NCBI GenBank assembly: GCA_021827805.1 | Contig: JAKAUG010000422.1 | Span: 1-5,500, forward strand | Source: Bacillota bacterium | GTDB taxonomy: Bacteria; Bacillota; Sulfobacillia; RBS10-35; JAJYVN01 | Direction of reading: 5' to 3' | DNA length: 5,500 nt | Shown: positions 1 through 5,061 of the stretch, one piece after another | Layout: the number at the start of each line of letters is the position of its first letter | How positions within the stretch are numbered: position 1 is the stretch's first letter | Translations under genes and position numbers: made by a program | The notes under the pieces: model-generated | Told to the model about the DNA's origin: nothing | The model's database searches: none | The model's input: the letters and a program-made list of their open reading frames with translations, nothing else

Positions 1-321
1 GAGGTCCTGCTGCGTGCCCTGCAGCGGTGGCCGGGCCGCGCCCTGGTGGCCACCCGCTTGGCCGACGAGGGTCTGGACCTGCCCAGCCTGGACTGCGCCT
101 TCCTCGCCGTGCCCGGCAAGTCCCGTACCCGGTTGAAGCAGCGCACCGGCCGCCTGATGCGTGTCGACCCGGCGAACCCCGCCAAGCGCGGCGTCCTCTA
201 TGACCTGGTGGACACCACGATCAAGGCCCTGCTCGACCAGTACGACCAGCGCCGGTCGGTGTACCGCGACATGCAGGTGCCAGTGGACGGGGGTGGAGAC
301 TCTGCCGGCGTGGCGGGGTAG
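1..321 (+). CDS. Superfamily 2 helicase, C-terminal end (5' truncated by window)
   Basis: This is the last 106 residues of an ATP-dependent DNA/RNA helicase; the reading frame is open from base 1, so the gene starts upstream of the window. Two helicase signatures are visible. A motif V-like segment, ATRLADEGLDLPSLD, lies at about residues 17-31 of the fragment. A motif VI, QRTGRLMR, lies at residues 47-54, and its Arg51 and Arg54 would be the arginine-finger positions that contact ATP. After motif VI comes the usual strand GVLYDLVD (64-71) and a helical tail rich in Gln, Arg and Tyr. This arrangement fits the second RecA-like domain of the XPB/UvsW/type III restriction helicase group, common in phages and mobile elements. 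Motifs I and II lie outside the window, so substrate and subfamily cannot be decided. The stop at 319-321 lies inside the next gene, so the two are probably co-translated. Confidence 0.85.
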   Translation, partial: EVLLRALQRWPGRALVATRLADEGLDLPSLDCAFLAVPGKSRTRLKQRTGRLMRVDPANPAKRGVLYDLVDTTIKALLDQYDQRRSVYRDMQVPVDGGGDSAGVAG

Positions 322-847
322 AGGTCAACGGTTCTCCATATATTTGCAACCCGAAACGGCCGAGGCGGTGGCTCAGGTCGCCGTCGAGGGCAAGCTCAGC
401 CGCAACGCCGCAATCCAGCGCCTGCTCAGCCGGGCACTGGCCGACTGGACCTCAGCGCAGACCGACGCCGGGCGCCGGGCCACCGCCGCCGAGGCCGAGC
501 TGGCCGCCGTCACGGCGGAACGCGACCGCCTGCGTCGGCAGCTCCAGCCCGAGCTCCGCCTGGGCCAGGTCCTGCGCACCGGCGGCATCATGCGGTTCCC
601 CGTCCCCGAATACATGGCGGCCACCGCCGAGAAGCACATCGCCGCGGCCGCTGCGCACCTTCAGGACTTCGCTGGGACCCGGGTCCCGGTCGGCCCCAGG
701 CGCCAGGAGATGATGGCAGACGCTGGCGCCCTCATGGAGATCGCCGCGGCGTTCGGCGAGATGGTGGGCCGGTATCAGCTGACGAGGCGGCGGCAGGGCC
801 CGGGGCAGACCCCAGGACGGACACCGGGAGCATCTGGAGTCTCCTGA
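293..847 (+). CDS. Ribbon-helix-helix-like DNA-binding protein with coiled coil
   Basis: A 184-residue protein if started at GTG 293. Its frame stays open upstream (GTG at 161), but that start would bury 160 bases inside the helicase. The conserved-looking part begins only at QRFSIYLQ (residues 12-19), so 293 is preferred; it has only a weak G-rich ribosome binding site. Residues 12-52 fit a ribbon-helix-helix (CopG/Arc/MobC-like) fold: a strand RFSIYL, a first helix PETAEAVAQVAVEG, a turn, and a second helix SRNAAIQRLLSRALAD. In known families such dimers insert the strand into the DNA major groove and often repress their own operon. Residues about 53-90 are rich in Ala, Glu and Arg and look like a coiled coil, probably for oligomerisation. 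The remainder (FPVPEYM to the Arg/Gly-rich tail) is helical and unrecognised. It overlaps the helicase by 29 bases. It could be a regulator, a partition protein or a mobilisation accessory protein; the fold call is from pattern only. Confidence 0.72.
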   Translation: METLPAWRGRGQRFSIYLQPETAEAVAQVAVEGKLSRNAAIQRLLSRALADWTSAQTDAGRRATAAEAELAAVTAERDRLRRQLQPELRLGQVLRTGGIMRFPVPEYMAATAEKHIAAAAAHLQDFAGTRVPVGPRRQEMMADAGALMEIAAAFGEMVGRYQLTRRRQGPGQTPGRTPGASGVS

Positions 848-874
848 TCCGGGTCCAAGGGTTGGCATCCTTTG

Positions 875-887
875 CGCCTGGCAGGCG
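875..887. promoter_or_regulatory. 13-base palindrome, possible operator
   Basis: CGCCTG-G-CAGGCG is a perfect inverted repeat with six-base arms around a single central base. It lies in the only sizeable gap of the window, downstream of a ribbon-helix-helix-like gene and upstream of the long operon starting at 946. The one-base centre makes an RNA hairpin unlikely but suits a dimeric DNA-binding protein. Which protein binds it, if any, is inference. A TTGGCA at 862-867 resembles a -35 box, but no convincing -10 sits 16-18 bases after it. Confidence 0.3.
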
Positions 888-899
888 GCCGCACCTGCC

Positions 900-909
900 C
901 TGGCGCCAG
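900..909. promoter_or_regulatory. 10-base perfect palindrome, possible operator
   Basis: CTGGCGCCAG is a perfect 10-base palindrome 12 bases after the first one, in the 848-945 gap. The two centres (881 and 904/905) are about 23-24 bases apart, close to two helical turns, so both could be read from the same DNA face. Short GC palindromes are frequent in DNA this GC-rich, so the support is the pairing and position rather than the site alone. The rest of the gap shows no gene and no clear terminator (no T-run after a hairpin). Confidence 0.25.
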
Positions 910-945
910 CCTATCTGATTTCCCAGCAGTCCTAACCACGATACC

Positions 946-1488
946 ATGCCAGGTTTTCATTCCAACGCGCCGCCGCCGAGGGGGCCCCACGCTACGGATA
1001 TGGCCGTAGCAGCGCGCGTCCGGCCCAAGCTCAGACCGAGCGACCTCACCGAGAACGTGCACTTCGCCCTGAGCAAGGGCGAGCTTGCCCGTGCTCGGGC
1101 GCTGCAGGGTCGACGGCCATGGCGCGAGCTGTTCCTTGACCTCATGGAAGCCAAGGAGTCCGGCCGCGACGCCAGCTACCGGGACGGCGTGATGGACGGG
1201 TCGGCCGTCGCCCGCGCCGAGGCCACGGCCCGGGAGCAGGCCGTGACCCTGGACGCCTACCGGGACGGCGTGCTGACGGCCCTGGTGATGGTCCGCGCTG
1301 CTGAAGGGCGGCCGCTGTTCGCCGCCGGCCAGTGGGCCGACGCTCTTGCCGAGCGGCTGGCCGAGCGCCGCTTCGTGGAGGGGTGCCGCAACCTCGGTAT
1401 GGCGTTCGGCGTCCGCGTCCAGGAGGTCGACGGTGTACTGGGCGAGCTCCTGGGCCAGGCCGACGAGTCTGGCAGGCGCGGTCCATGA
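946..1488 (+). CDS. Small protein with possible ribbon-helix-helix N-terminus
   Basis: A 180-residue protein from ATG 946; ATG 1000 (residue 19) is an alternative start. Neither has a strong ribosome binding site: a GAGGGGG ends about 15 bases before 1000, and 946 has none. The first 18 residues (Pro/Gly/His-rich) look unlike a folded domain, which slightly favours 1000. Residues about 36-69 can be read as a strand (ENVHFAL), a helix (SKGELARARAL) and a second helix (RPWRELFLDLMEA), which resembles MobC/CopG-type ribbon-helix-helix proteins but is only a pattern match. The remainder is helical and charged, with a repeated YRDGV motif encoded by an exact 16-base repeat. The C-terminus (residues about 124-172) is another Ala/Leu/Arg-rich helical segment. 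It is the first gene of the overlapping run: its stop (1486-1488) overlaps the next ATG at 1485. The role is unknown; DNA binding or regulation is the leading guess. Confidence 0.7.
   Translation: MPGFHSNAPPPRGPHATDMAVAARVRPKLRPSDLTENVHFALSKGELARARALQGRRPWRELFLDLMEAKESGRDASYRDGVMDGSAVARAEATAREQAVTLDAYRDGVLTALVMVRAAEGRPLFAAGQWADALAERLAERRFVEGCRNLGMAFGVRVQEVDGVLGELLGQADESGRRGP
1176..1272 (+). repeat. Exact 16-base direct repeat, copies 81 bases apart
   Basis: CTACCGGGACGGCGTG occurs at 1176-1191 and again at 1257-1272, inside the 946-1488 gene. The offset of 81 bases (27 codons) keeps the frame, so both copies encode YRDGV. The flanking residues (MDGSAVARAEATAREQ between the copies and LTALVMVRAAEG after the second) do not clearly align. 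It may be a remnant of an internal duplication or a recurrent helix-start motif. Confidence 0.6.
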
Positions 1489-2471
1489 GCGCGGAATGGC
1501 GCTGCGGGGACTGCGAGTGGACGGCGCCCAACGTCAAGGGGTCTACGGTCGGCTTCTACAAGGCGGCCGGCCATGCGCGGGCCGTCCAGCACGAGATCGC
1601 CGGCCTGTTCGACCCGGACCAGGACCGCATCGTGGTCGAGGGCCTGGACCAGGCCGTGGCCCGGGAGCGGGGCTACCTGCCTGGCGGGCGGCAGAAGTCC
1701 CTTCCGTCCCCTCCGTCGCCGCGGAGAAGGTCGGGGCCGGGGTCTGGGCCTCCGCCGAGGTCTGGCCCGGCCCCCGGCCCAGCCCGCGGCTCGGCCCCTG
1801 ACCCGCCGCCTGTGCCCGACCCAGACCCAGTGCCCGAACCCGTGCCAGACCCCAGCCAAGAGCCCCACTCCCGGGAGGCGCCCCTGCCCCCGGAGCAGGC
1901 CCCGATGCAGGTCCCCTTGGAGGGCGCAGGTGACGGCGAAGGCCCTGCTGGCGGGGAGGCCCCCGGCGGCTGGTCCGACCCTTTCACCGTCTCGCCTGGA
2001 GGAGGCGGCGGTGGCGGGGGAGGAGTCCTCAACCCGCCACCGGGCGGAGGCGTGCCCTTCGACCCTGACGGCGGCAAGCAGCCGCGGGCGCCGATCGAGG
2101 GCAGCATCCCGTTCATCCGGTTCACCCCGGACTTCATCTGCTACCTCGCTTTCTACTGCGACCTGGAAGAGCAGCCCGAACTCTACCGGGGCCTGTCCAC
2201 GGAGGAAGCCTTGGCCACCTACGTGAACGCCTGCTGCGTCTCCGACCTGATGCAGAAGGCCCACTCTGCCAGCAGCCACAAGGGCGTGGTCAAGGCCATC
2301 GGCAAGAGCCTGGCCTTCCTGCAGCAGCAGCAGGCCGCCCTCTACATCGAGGAGATGGCCACGGAGATCCGCCAGATGGTGCTCACCGACATGCTCAGCC
2401 GCGGCGTCATCAGCGCAGACGCGGCACGCCAAGAGGGCCTGACCAAGCCGGTTTCCGTGGGAGGCGCGTGA
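1485..2471 (+). CDS. Cys2His2 zinc-finger-like protein with long Pro/Gly linker and helical C-terminal domain
   Basis: A 328-residue protein with three parts. Residues 5-36 carry Cys7-x2-Cys10 and His30-x5-His36, spaced like a zinc-binding finger (CGDC early, HARAVQH late), with aromatic residues between. Residues about 66-205 are low complexity: Pro-Ser-Arg, then a Pro-Asp/Glu-Val repeat (about 108-123), then nine consecutive glycines (172-180), all expected to be disordered or extended. Residues about 206-328 look folded and helical, beginning SIPFIRFTPDFICYLAFYCD and including Cys219, Cys225, Cys250 and Cys251, and a run of four glutamines (280-283). I do not recognise the C-terminal domain. 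The ATG at 1485 overlaps the previous stop by three bases, with an AGG eight bases upstream, so this start is well supported and translational coupling is likely. The linker looks like a spacer tethering a nucleic-acid- or protein-binding finger to the C-terminal domain. The finger could instead be structural. Confidence 0.82.
   Translation: MSAEWRCGDCEWTAPNVKGSTVGFYKAAGHARAVQHEIAGLFDPDQDRIVVEGLDQAVARERGYLPGGRQKSLPSPPSPRRRSGPGSGPPPRSGPAPGPARGSAPDPPPVPDPDPVPEPVPDPSQEPHSREAPLPPEQAPMQVPLEGAGDGEGPAGGEAPGGWSDPFTVSPGGGGGGGGGVLNPPPGGGVPFDPDGGKQPRAPIEGSIPFIRFTPDFICYLAFYCDLEEQPELYRGLSTEEALATYVNACCVSDLMQKAHSASSHKGVVKAIGKSLAFLQQQQAALYIEEMATEIRQMVLTDMLSRGVISADAARQEGLTKPVSVGGA
2459..2464 (+). promoter_or_regulatory. 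Ribosome binding site that bears on the 2468/2474 start
   Basis: GGGAGG lies inside the end of the upstream gene. It is only three bases before GTG 2468 but nine bases before a second in-frame GTG at 2474. Normal spacing favours 2474, which would shorten the protein by two residues. The 2468 start gives the GTGA stop/start overlap. Confidence 0.5.
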
Positions 2472-3454
2472 GGGTGTCGGTCGGACAGGACGTCGTCGCC
2501 CGCAGCCCGAGACGTCGGCCGTTTCTCCTCGGCGGGGACCCCCCGGGCGCGGCCGGCGCCGGCGGATCCCTCACCGACAGGCTGAACCGTCTCCTCGAAG
2601 CTCGGCAGATGCGGGAAGAGGCTGCGGCCGTGGGCGAGGTCATGACGCGGCTGGACGGGACCCATCCCGGGGCCGCTCAGACTCTGCCGTCACCGGCCCA
2701 CGCTACGCAACAGGCCGTGGAGACGATCTCGGGGGCCTTCAATGGGGTCCTGGGCGCCGTGCAGAACCACGCCAACTCGCTGCAGGCAGAGGTCACGGCC
2801 GCCAAGCAGCAGGCCGGCGACGCCTACGCCGCTGGCGAGTCGGCGGCCAGCGAGATTGCCGGCGTGGCGCTCGAAGCGATCCGCGAGTCGAACAAGGGCG
2901 CCCTGGACGCCGTGACGGCCATGGGCTCCCAGGCCCTGGCCATGGCCAGAGAGGTTCAGAGCATCATCGTCGGCGTGAAGGACGCTCAGATTGCCGCGCT
3001 CACGGAGGTCGTCGGTTCGCAGCGCCAGCAGATCCAGGATCTGCGCCAGGGCGCGACCACGGCGACGATCGCCAGCAATGACCCCATGCGGGGGCTGGCG
3101 ACCGAGGCCCTGCAGATGGCCTTCGGCCGGGTCAAGGAGGAGCTGGGAAAGACACCACACCAGCGCCTGCAGGAGGCCCAGGCGATCGTCGGCGCCACGG
3201 CGCCTCCCCAGCTGACCATTGAGCAGCAGTGGCAGCAGGAGCAGGTCTTGGCCGCCCGCTCCAAGCGCCAGCAGGCCGAGCGCCACGCCGACGAAGCCCA
3301 CGACATCGACATGGACCAGCGCCGGGAGCTGACGGACGGGCTCAAGCAGGTCCCCGGCTTCATCGAGAAGTGGGTGCCGCGGCTGGTGGGCGGGGCGCCC
3401 GCCACGGGCACGCACAACGGGATTCCGGATAGCTGGACCGGCGGTGGCGGCTGA
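2468..3454 (+). CDS. Long helical, Ala/Gln-rich coiled-coil protein of unknown function
   Basis: A 328-residue protein (326 if GTG 2474 is used). A short basic, Gly/Pro-rich N-terminus (to about residue 34) leads into a helix TDRLNRLLEARQMREE, a Pro-containing break near 65-77, and then one long helical stretch (about 78-195). That stretch is rich in Ala, Gln and Val with few helix breakers and looks like a coiled coil or helical bundle. A second helical section (about 205-245) and a charged, Gln-rich one (about 252-300, QQWQQEQVLAARSKRQQAERHADE) follow. The tail is Gly-rich (WTGGGG). There are no transmembrane helices, no cysteines and no catalytic motif. It overlaps the genes on both sides (GTGA at 2468, TGATG at 3452-3456), so it is probably made together with them. 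Such rods occur in phage scaffolds, tape-measure-like proteins, chemoreceptor-like stalks and filament proteins; the sequence does not choose among these. Confidence 0.78.
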   Translation: MRVSVGQDVVARSPRRRPFLLGGDPPGAAGAGGSLTDRLNRLLEARQMREEAAAVGEVMTRLDGTHPGAAQTLPSPAHATQQAVETISGAFNGVLGAVQNHANSLQAEVTAAKQQAGDAYAAGESAASEIAGVALEAIRESNKGALDAVTAMGSQALAMAREVQSIIVGVKDAQIAALTEVVGSQRQQIQDLRQGATTATIASNDPMRGLATEALQMAFGRVKEELGKTPHQRLQEAQAIVGATAPPQLTIEQQWQQEQVLAARSKRQQAERHADEAHDIDMDQRRELTDGLKQVPGFIEKWVPRLVGGAPATGTHNGIPDSWTGGGG

Positions 3455-4122
3455 TGCGGGACCTGGCCACGGTGCCGATCTATTGCCGGATGGTCGGCGA
3501 GTACCCCGTCGACGGCGGCGTGCCCGGACTGGAGCCAGGCGACATGTACTGGTTCATCCACCAGCCTGGCAAGTGCTACGTCCGGTGGACGAACTGCGAC
3601 GGCCGGCACCTGGTGGTTGTGCTGCCTAACGGCCACCACTGGGACATCGACAGTCGCGCCAACAATTGCACGCTGCCCAGAGACACGGTGCACCGCTGCT
3701 GGGTGCGGGCCGGAACCCCACCGTCGGTCAGCGTGGGCAAGAGCGGCGGCCAGACCTGCGGGGCAGGCGCCGGGTCGATCCAGTCCGGCCAGTTCCATGG
3801 GTTCCTGGACGAGGGATGGGTGGTCTTGCAGCGCGGCACCCACCCCAGGACGCCACCGGCGCCCCGTCCCCTAGCGCTGCATGTGTCCCAGGCCCTGCAA
3901 GAGGAGGACTCCAAGTTGGCGGACGAGACGGCTCCGACCCCGGCCGCGACCCCGGCTCCGGCCCCTGTCGAAACCACTGCCCCTGCGCCGACCCCCGCGA
4001 CCAAGGATGACGCCAAGGCCAAGGTGCTGGAGACCCTGCGGCACCCGGAGGCGCACAAGGACCACAACGCGCTGTTCCACCGCCTGGCCGAGGACCTGGA
4101 GCACCTCTTCCGCCACCTGTAG
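3454..4122 (+). CDS. DUF6527-like protein with Pro/Ala/Thr linker and C-terminal amphipathic helix
   Basis: A 222-residue protein. Residues about 8-127 match my memory of the DUF6527 family of actinobacteria and actinophages: PGDMYWF (28-34), then LPNGHHWDIDSRANNC (57-72), then HRCWVR (80-85), TCGAGAGSI (101-109) and FHGFL (114-118). It holds six cysteines (11, 41, 48, 72, 82, 102) and His61, His62, His80 and His115, enough for a metal site or a catalytic set; Ser67 with His62 or His115 are the obvious candidate residues. I recall, unverified, that some DUF6527 proteins are peptidases in bacterial ubiquitin-like (Bub) operons. No ubiquitin-like, E1 or E2 gene is in this window, so that role is not implied. 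Residues about 158-183 are a Pro/Ala/Thr linker, followed by an amphipathic helix (about 184-222) ending LEHLFRHL. The ATG overlaps the previous stop (TGATG), with GGTGG six bases upstream. The tail appears to be an addition to the family core. Confidence 0.75.
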   Translation: MRDLATVPIYCRMVGEYPVDGGVPGLEPGDMYWFIHQPGKCYVRWTNCDGRHLVVVLPNGHHWDIDSRANNCTLPRDTVHRCWVRAGTPPSVSVGKSGGQTCGAGAGSIQSGQFHGFLDEGWVVLQRGTHPRTPPAPRPLALHVSQALQEEDSKLADETAPTPAATPAPAPVETTAPAPTPATKDDAKAKVLETLRHPEAHKDHNALFHRLAEDLEHLFRHL

Positions 4123-4130
4123 AAGGGTAA

Positions 4131-4140
4131 GACCAAGGTC
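4131..4140. other. Small palindrome in the 26-base gap
   Basis: GACC-AA-GGTC is a four-base-arm inverted repeat lying directly before the ribosome binding site of the 4149 gene. It is too short to be a terminator and has no T-run. It may be chance; it is recorded because the gap is the first break in the otherwise overlapping run. Confidence 0.2.
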
Positions 4141-4143
4141 CTG

Positions 4144-4148
4144 GGAGG
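4144..4148 (+). promoter_or_regulatory. Ribosome binding site that bears on the 4149/4158 start
   Basis: GGAGG directly touches ATG 4149 (no spacer) but stands nine bases before the in-frame GTG 4158. The spacing favours GTG 4158, whereas codon preference favours the ATG. The difference is three residues. Confidence 0.5.
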
Positions 4149-4724
4149 ATGATCGGCGTGGGGTCGGGATACTTGGGATACCCAAAGGTCAGATCCTTGC
4201 CGGTGGGCGGGCACCAGCCGCCTGCCGGTCAGGGGGCCCAGGGTCCTGGGCCGGCCCCAGCGCCGCCCCAGGCACCACCGGCCGGCGCCCCTGCGCCCGG
4301 GCCCGCACCCCAGAAGCCGGGGCTGCTGGCCCGGGCCTGGCAGGGGGTGGCCTCCACCGTGGCGCAGGCAAGCCGCAACGCCGTCCGCCACGACGCGGCC
4401 CAGGCGATCGGCGACTGGATCGCCAACACCCGGGTGACTCCAGAACGACTACTCCAGGAGCTTGAAAGCGGCTCCTTCTCGGTGGGCCTGCTGGTGCCGG
4501 CCCTGCGGCAGAAGCTCGGCGCCGAGGCCGACGCCAAGCTCGTCGAGCTCAGGGAGAAGTACGGCCCGGCGATCGCCGCCATGGACCCCGACGACTACCT
4601 GGCGATCCTCCGTGACGATGCGTTATCGGGTCGGTTCCCGTACCACGCCCGGATGCTGTTCGACCACCCGCAGCTCTACATCAGGGAGATGGAGACGGCC
4701 AAGCGCCTCCTGCTTGGTGGATAG
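4149..4724 (+). CDS. Pro/Gly-rich N-terminus plus helical C-terminal domain, unknown function
   Basis: A 191-residue protein from ATG 4149 (188 from GTG 4158). Residues about 17-57 are a Pro/Ala/Gly tract, probably disordered. From about 58 to the end it is helical: LLARAWQGVASTVAQASRNAVRHD, then an Ile/Trp segment (IGDWIANT), then VTPERLLQELESGSFSVGLL, an Ala/Glu/Lys helix, and a distinctive ending containing MDPDDYLAILRDD (145-157) and FPYHARMLFDHPQLYIREME (163-182). There is no signal peptide, transmembrane helix or cysteine. I do not recognise the family. Its design, low-complexity Pro tract next to a helical domain, echoes the products at 1485 and 3454, which suggests the three act in one assembly; that is inference. 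The stop (4722-4724) lies within the first unit of the octamer repeat array. A small inverted repeat at 4173-4185 sits in the first codons. Confidence 0.75.
   Translation: MIGVGSGYLGYPKVRSLPVGGHQPPAGQGAQGPGPAPAPPQAPPAGAPAPGPAPQKPGLLARAWQGVASTVAQASRNAVRHDAAQAIGDWIANTRVTPERLLQELESGSFSVGLLVPALRQKLGAEADAKLVELREKYGPAIAAMDPDDYLAILRDDALSGRFPYHARMLFDHPQLYIREMETAKRLLLGG
4173..4185 (+). promoter_or_regulatory. Hairpin-forming inverted repeat near the start of the 4149 gene
   Basis: TTGGG-ATA-CCCAA has perfect five-base arms around a three-base loop, about 25 bases after the ATG. It is also overlapped by a direct repeat, GGGATAC at 4166-4172 and 4175-4181. In mRNA a hairpin this close to the start could modulate initiation; in DNA it could be a protein site. 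The GGGATA core resembles the GGGATAG units of the downstream array (4765-4780). No T-run follows, so it is not a terminator. Confidence 0.35.
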
Positions 4725-4780
4725 GCGTACTGGTGGATAGGTGGATGCGAGGATGGGCGGATAGGGGGATAGCGGGATAG
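4717..4780. repeat. Array of eight degenerate 8-base units, consensus GNGGATAG
   Basis: Reading in steps of eight from 4717, the units are GTGGATAG, GCGTACTG, GTGGATAG, GTGGATGC, GAGGATGG, GCGGATAG, GGGGATAG and CGGGATAG; the second is the outlier. The array starts in the last codons of the 4149 gene, supplies its TAG stop, and fills the whole intergenic gap up to two bases before the ATG at 4783. Each unit carries a purine-rich GGAT core, so the region is G-rich on this strand and offers repeated ribosome-binding-like sequences. Because eight is not a multiple of three, the TAG in successive units falls in different frames and closes all of them. It could be an iteron-like binding array, a slippage-prone spacer that tunes translation of the next gene, or an mRNA element. 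Confidence 0.75.
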
Positions 4781-4782
4781 GC

Positions 4783-5061
4783 ATGGTCAGGGACCTAGCC
4801 CAAGACGTGCTGCGGGTGCTAGCCAGTGTGCAATCCCCGATGAAGGCCACGGACCTGGCCCGCGCCGTGGGCTGGTGGCAGGGCCGGGACGTCGGCGGCG
4901 TGCTCCGCCAGCTGCAGTCCCGTGGCCTGGTCGCCTACACCGCGGCCGTGAGCGGGATGGGGAAGGCCCTGTCGCAGCCTGGCGCGTGGACCGCTACGGA
5001 CCTTGGCAGAGCAGCTGCCCTCGACCGGCCCGTGGACCGGCCTGGAGGTCTCGCCCCGTGA
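4783..5061 (+). CDS. Small winged helix-turn-helix protein
   Basis: A 92-residue protein with the outline of a winged-helix DNA-binding domain over almost its full length. Helix 1 is about residues 3-16 (RDLAQDVLRVLASV), helix 2 about 20-30 (MKATDLARAVG), a turn with WWQG follows, and the recognition helix is about 35-48 (RDVGGVLRQLQSRG). After it come the wing strands LVAYTAAV and AWTATDLG. The PMKATDLARAVG - VLRQLQSRGLV arrangement is typical of MarR/ArsR/phage replication-type winged helices in which the helix after the turn reads DNA. There is no ligand domain, so it is probably a simple regulator or DNA-bound accessory factor. The ATG lies two bases after the octamer array, whose last units (GGGA, five bases before) serve as ribosome binding site; the array is also an obvious candidate target for this protein. 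Its stop overlaps the next gene. Confidence 0.8.
   Translation: MVRDLAQDVLRVLASVQSPMKATDLARAVGWWQGRDVGGVLRQLQSRGLVAYTAAVSGMGKALSQPGAWTATDLGRAAALDRPVDRPGGLAP
5044..5048 (+). promoter_or_regulatory. Strong ribosome binding site for the 5058 gene
   Basis: GGAGG, nine bases before GTG 5058 and inside the end of the winged-helix gene. It fixes the start of the membrane protein at the GTGA overlap rather than at codons further upstream in the same frame. Confidence 0.7.

Noticed and set aside
161..292. 5' extension of the 293 gene back to GTG 161
   Set aside because: It would lie wholly inside the helicase gene in another frame, and its residues (Thr/Ser/Arg/Cys-rich) look like an out-of-frame translation of that gene.
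848..945. A rho-independent terminator or a full sigma-70-like promoter in the gap
   Set aside because: No hairpin is followed by a T-run, and the TTGGCA at 862 has no -10 box at proper spacing; a promoter may exist but cannot be read from the sequence.
2321..2334. CAG triplet tract
   Set aside because: Only about four triplets encoding Gln in a helical segment; ordinary in GC-rich coding DNA.
1257..2432. A 391-codon open frame on the - strand opposite the zinc-finger-like gene
   Set aside because: Long antisense open frames are expected in GC-rich DNA. Its translation is rich in Arg/Gly/His without domain signatures, while the + strand frame has overlapping starts, ribosome binding sites and sensible domains.
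2468..3454. Tape-measure or scaffold protein assignment for the helical product
   Set aside because: Only the Ala/Gln-rich helical character supports it; it is short for a tape measure and no tail or capsid genes are visible beside it.
3454..4122. A bacterial ubiquitin-like (Bub/Bil) defence operon
   Set aside because: Only the DUF6527-like protein hints at it; none of the neighbours looks like a ubiquitin-like protein, an E1 (ThiF-type) or an E2.
2690..4391. Several long - strand open frames (2690-3415, 2986-3843, 3576-4391)
   Set aside because: They overlap each other and the + strand genes, have low-complexity composition and no credible ribosome binding sites, so they are shadows of the real genes.
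4717..4780. CRISPR array
   Set aside because: The units are 8 bases and contiguous, without spacers, and no cas gene is present.
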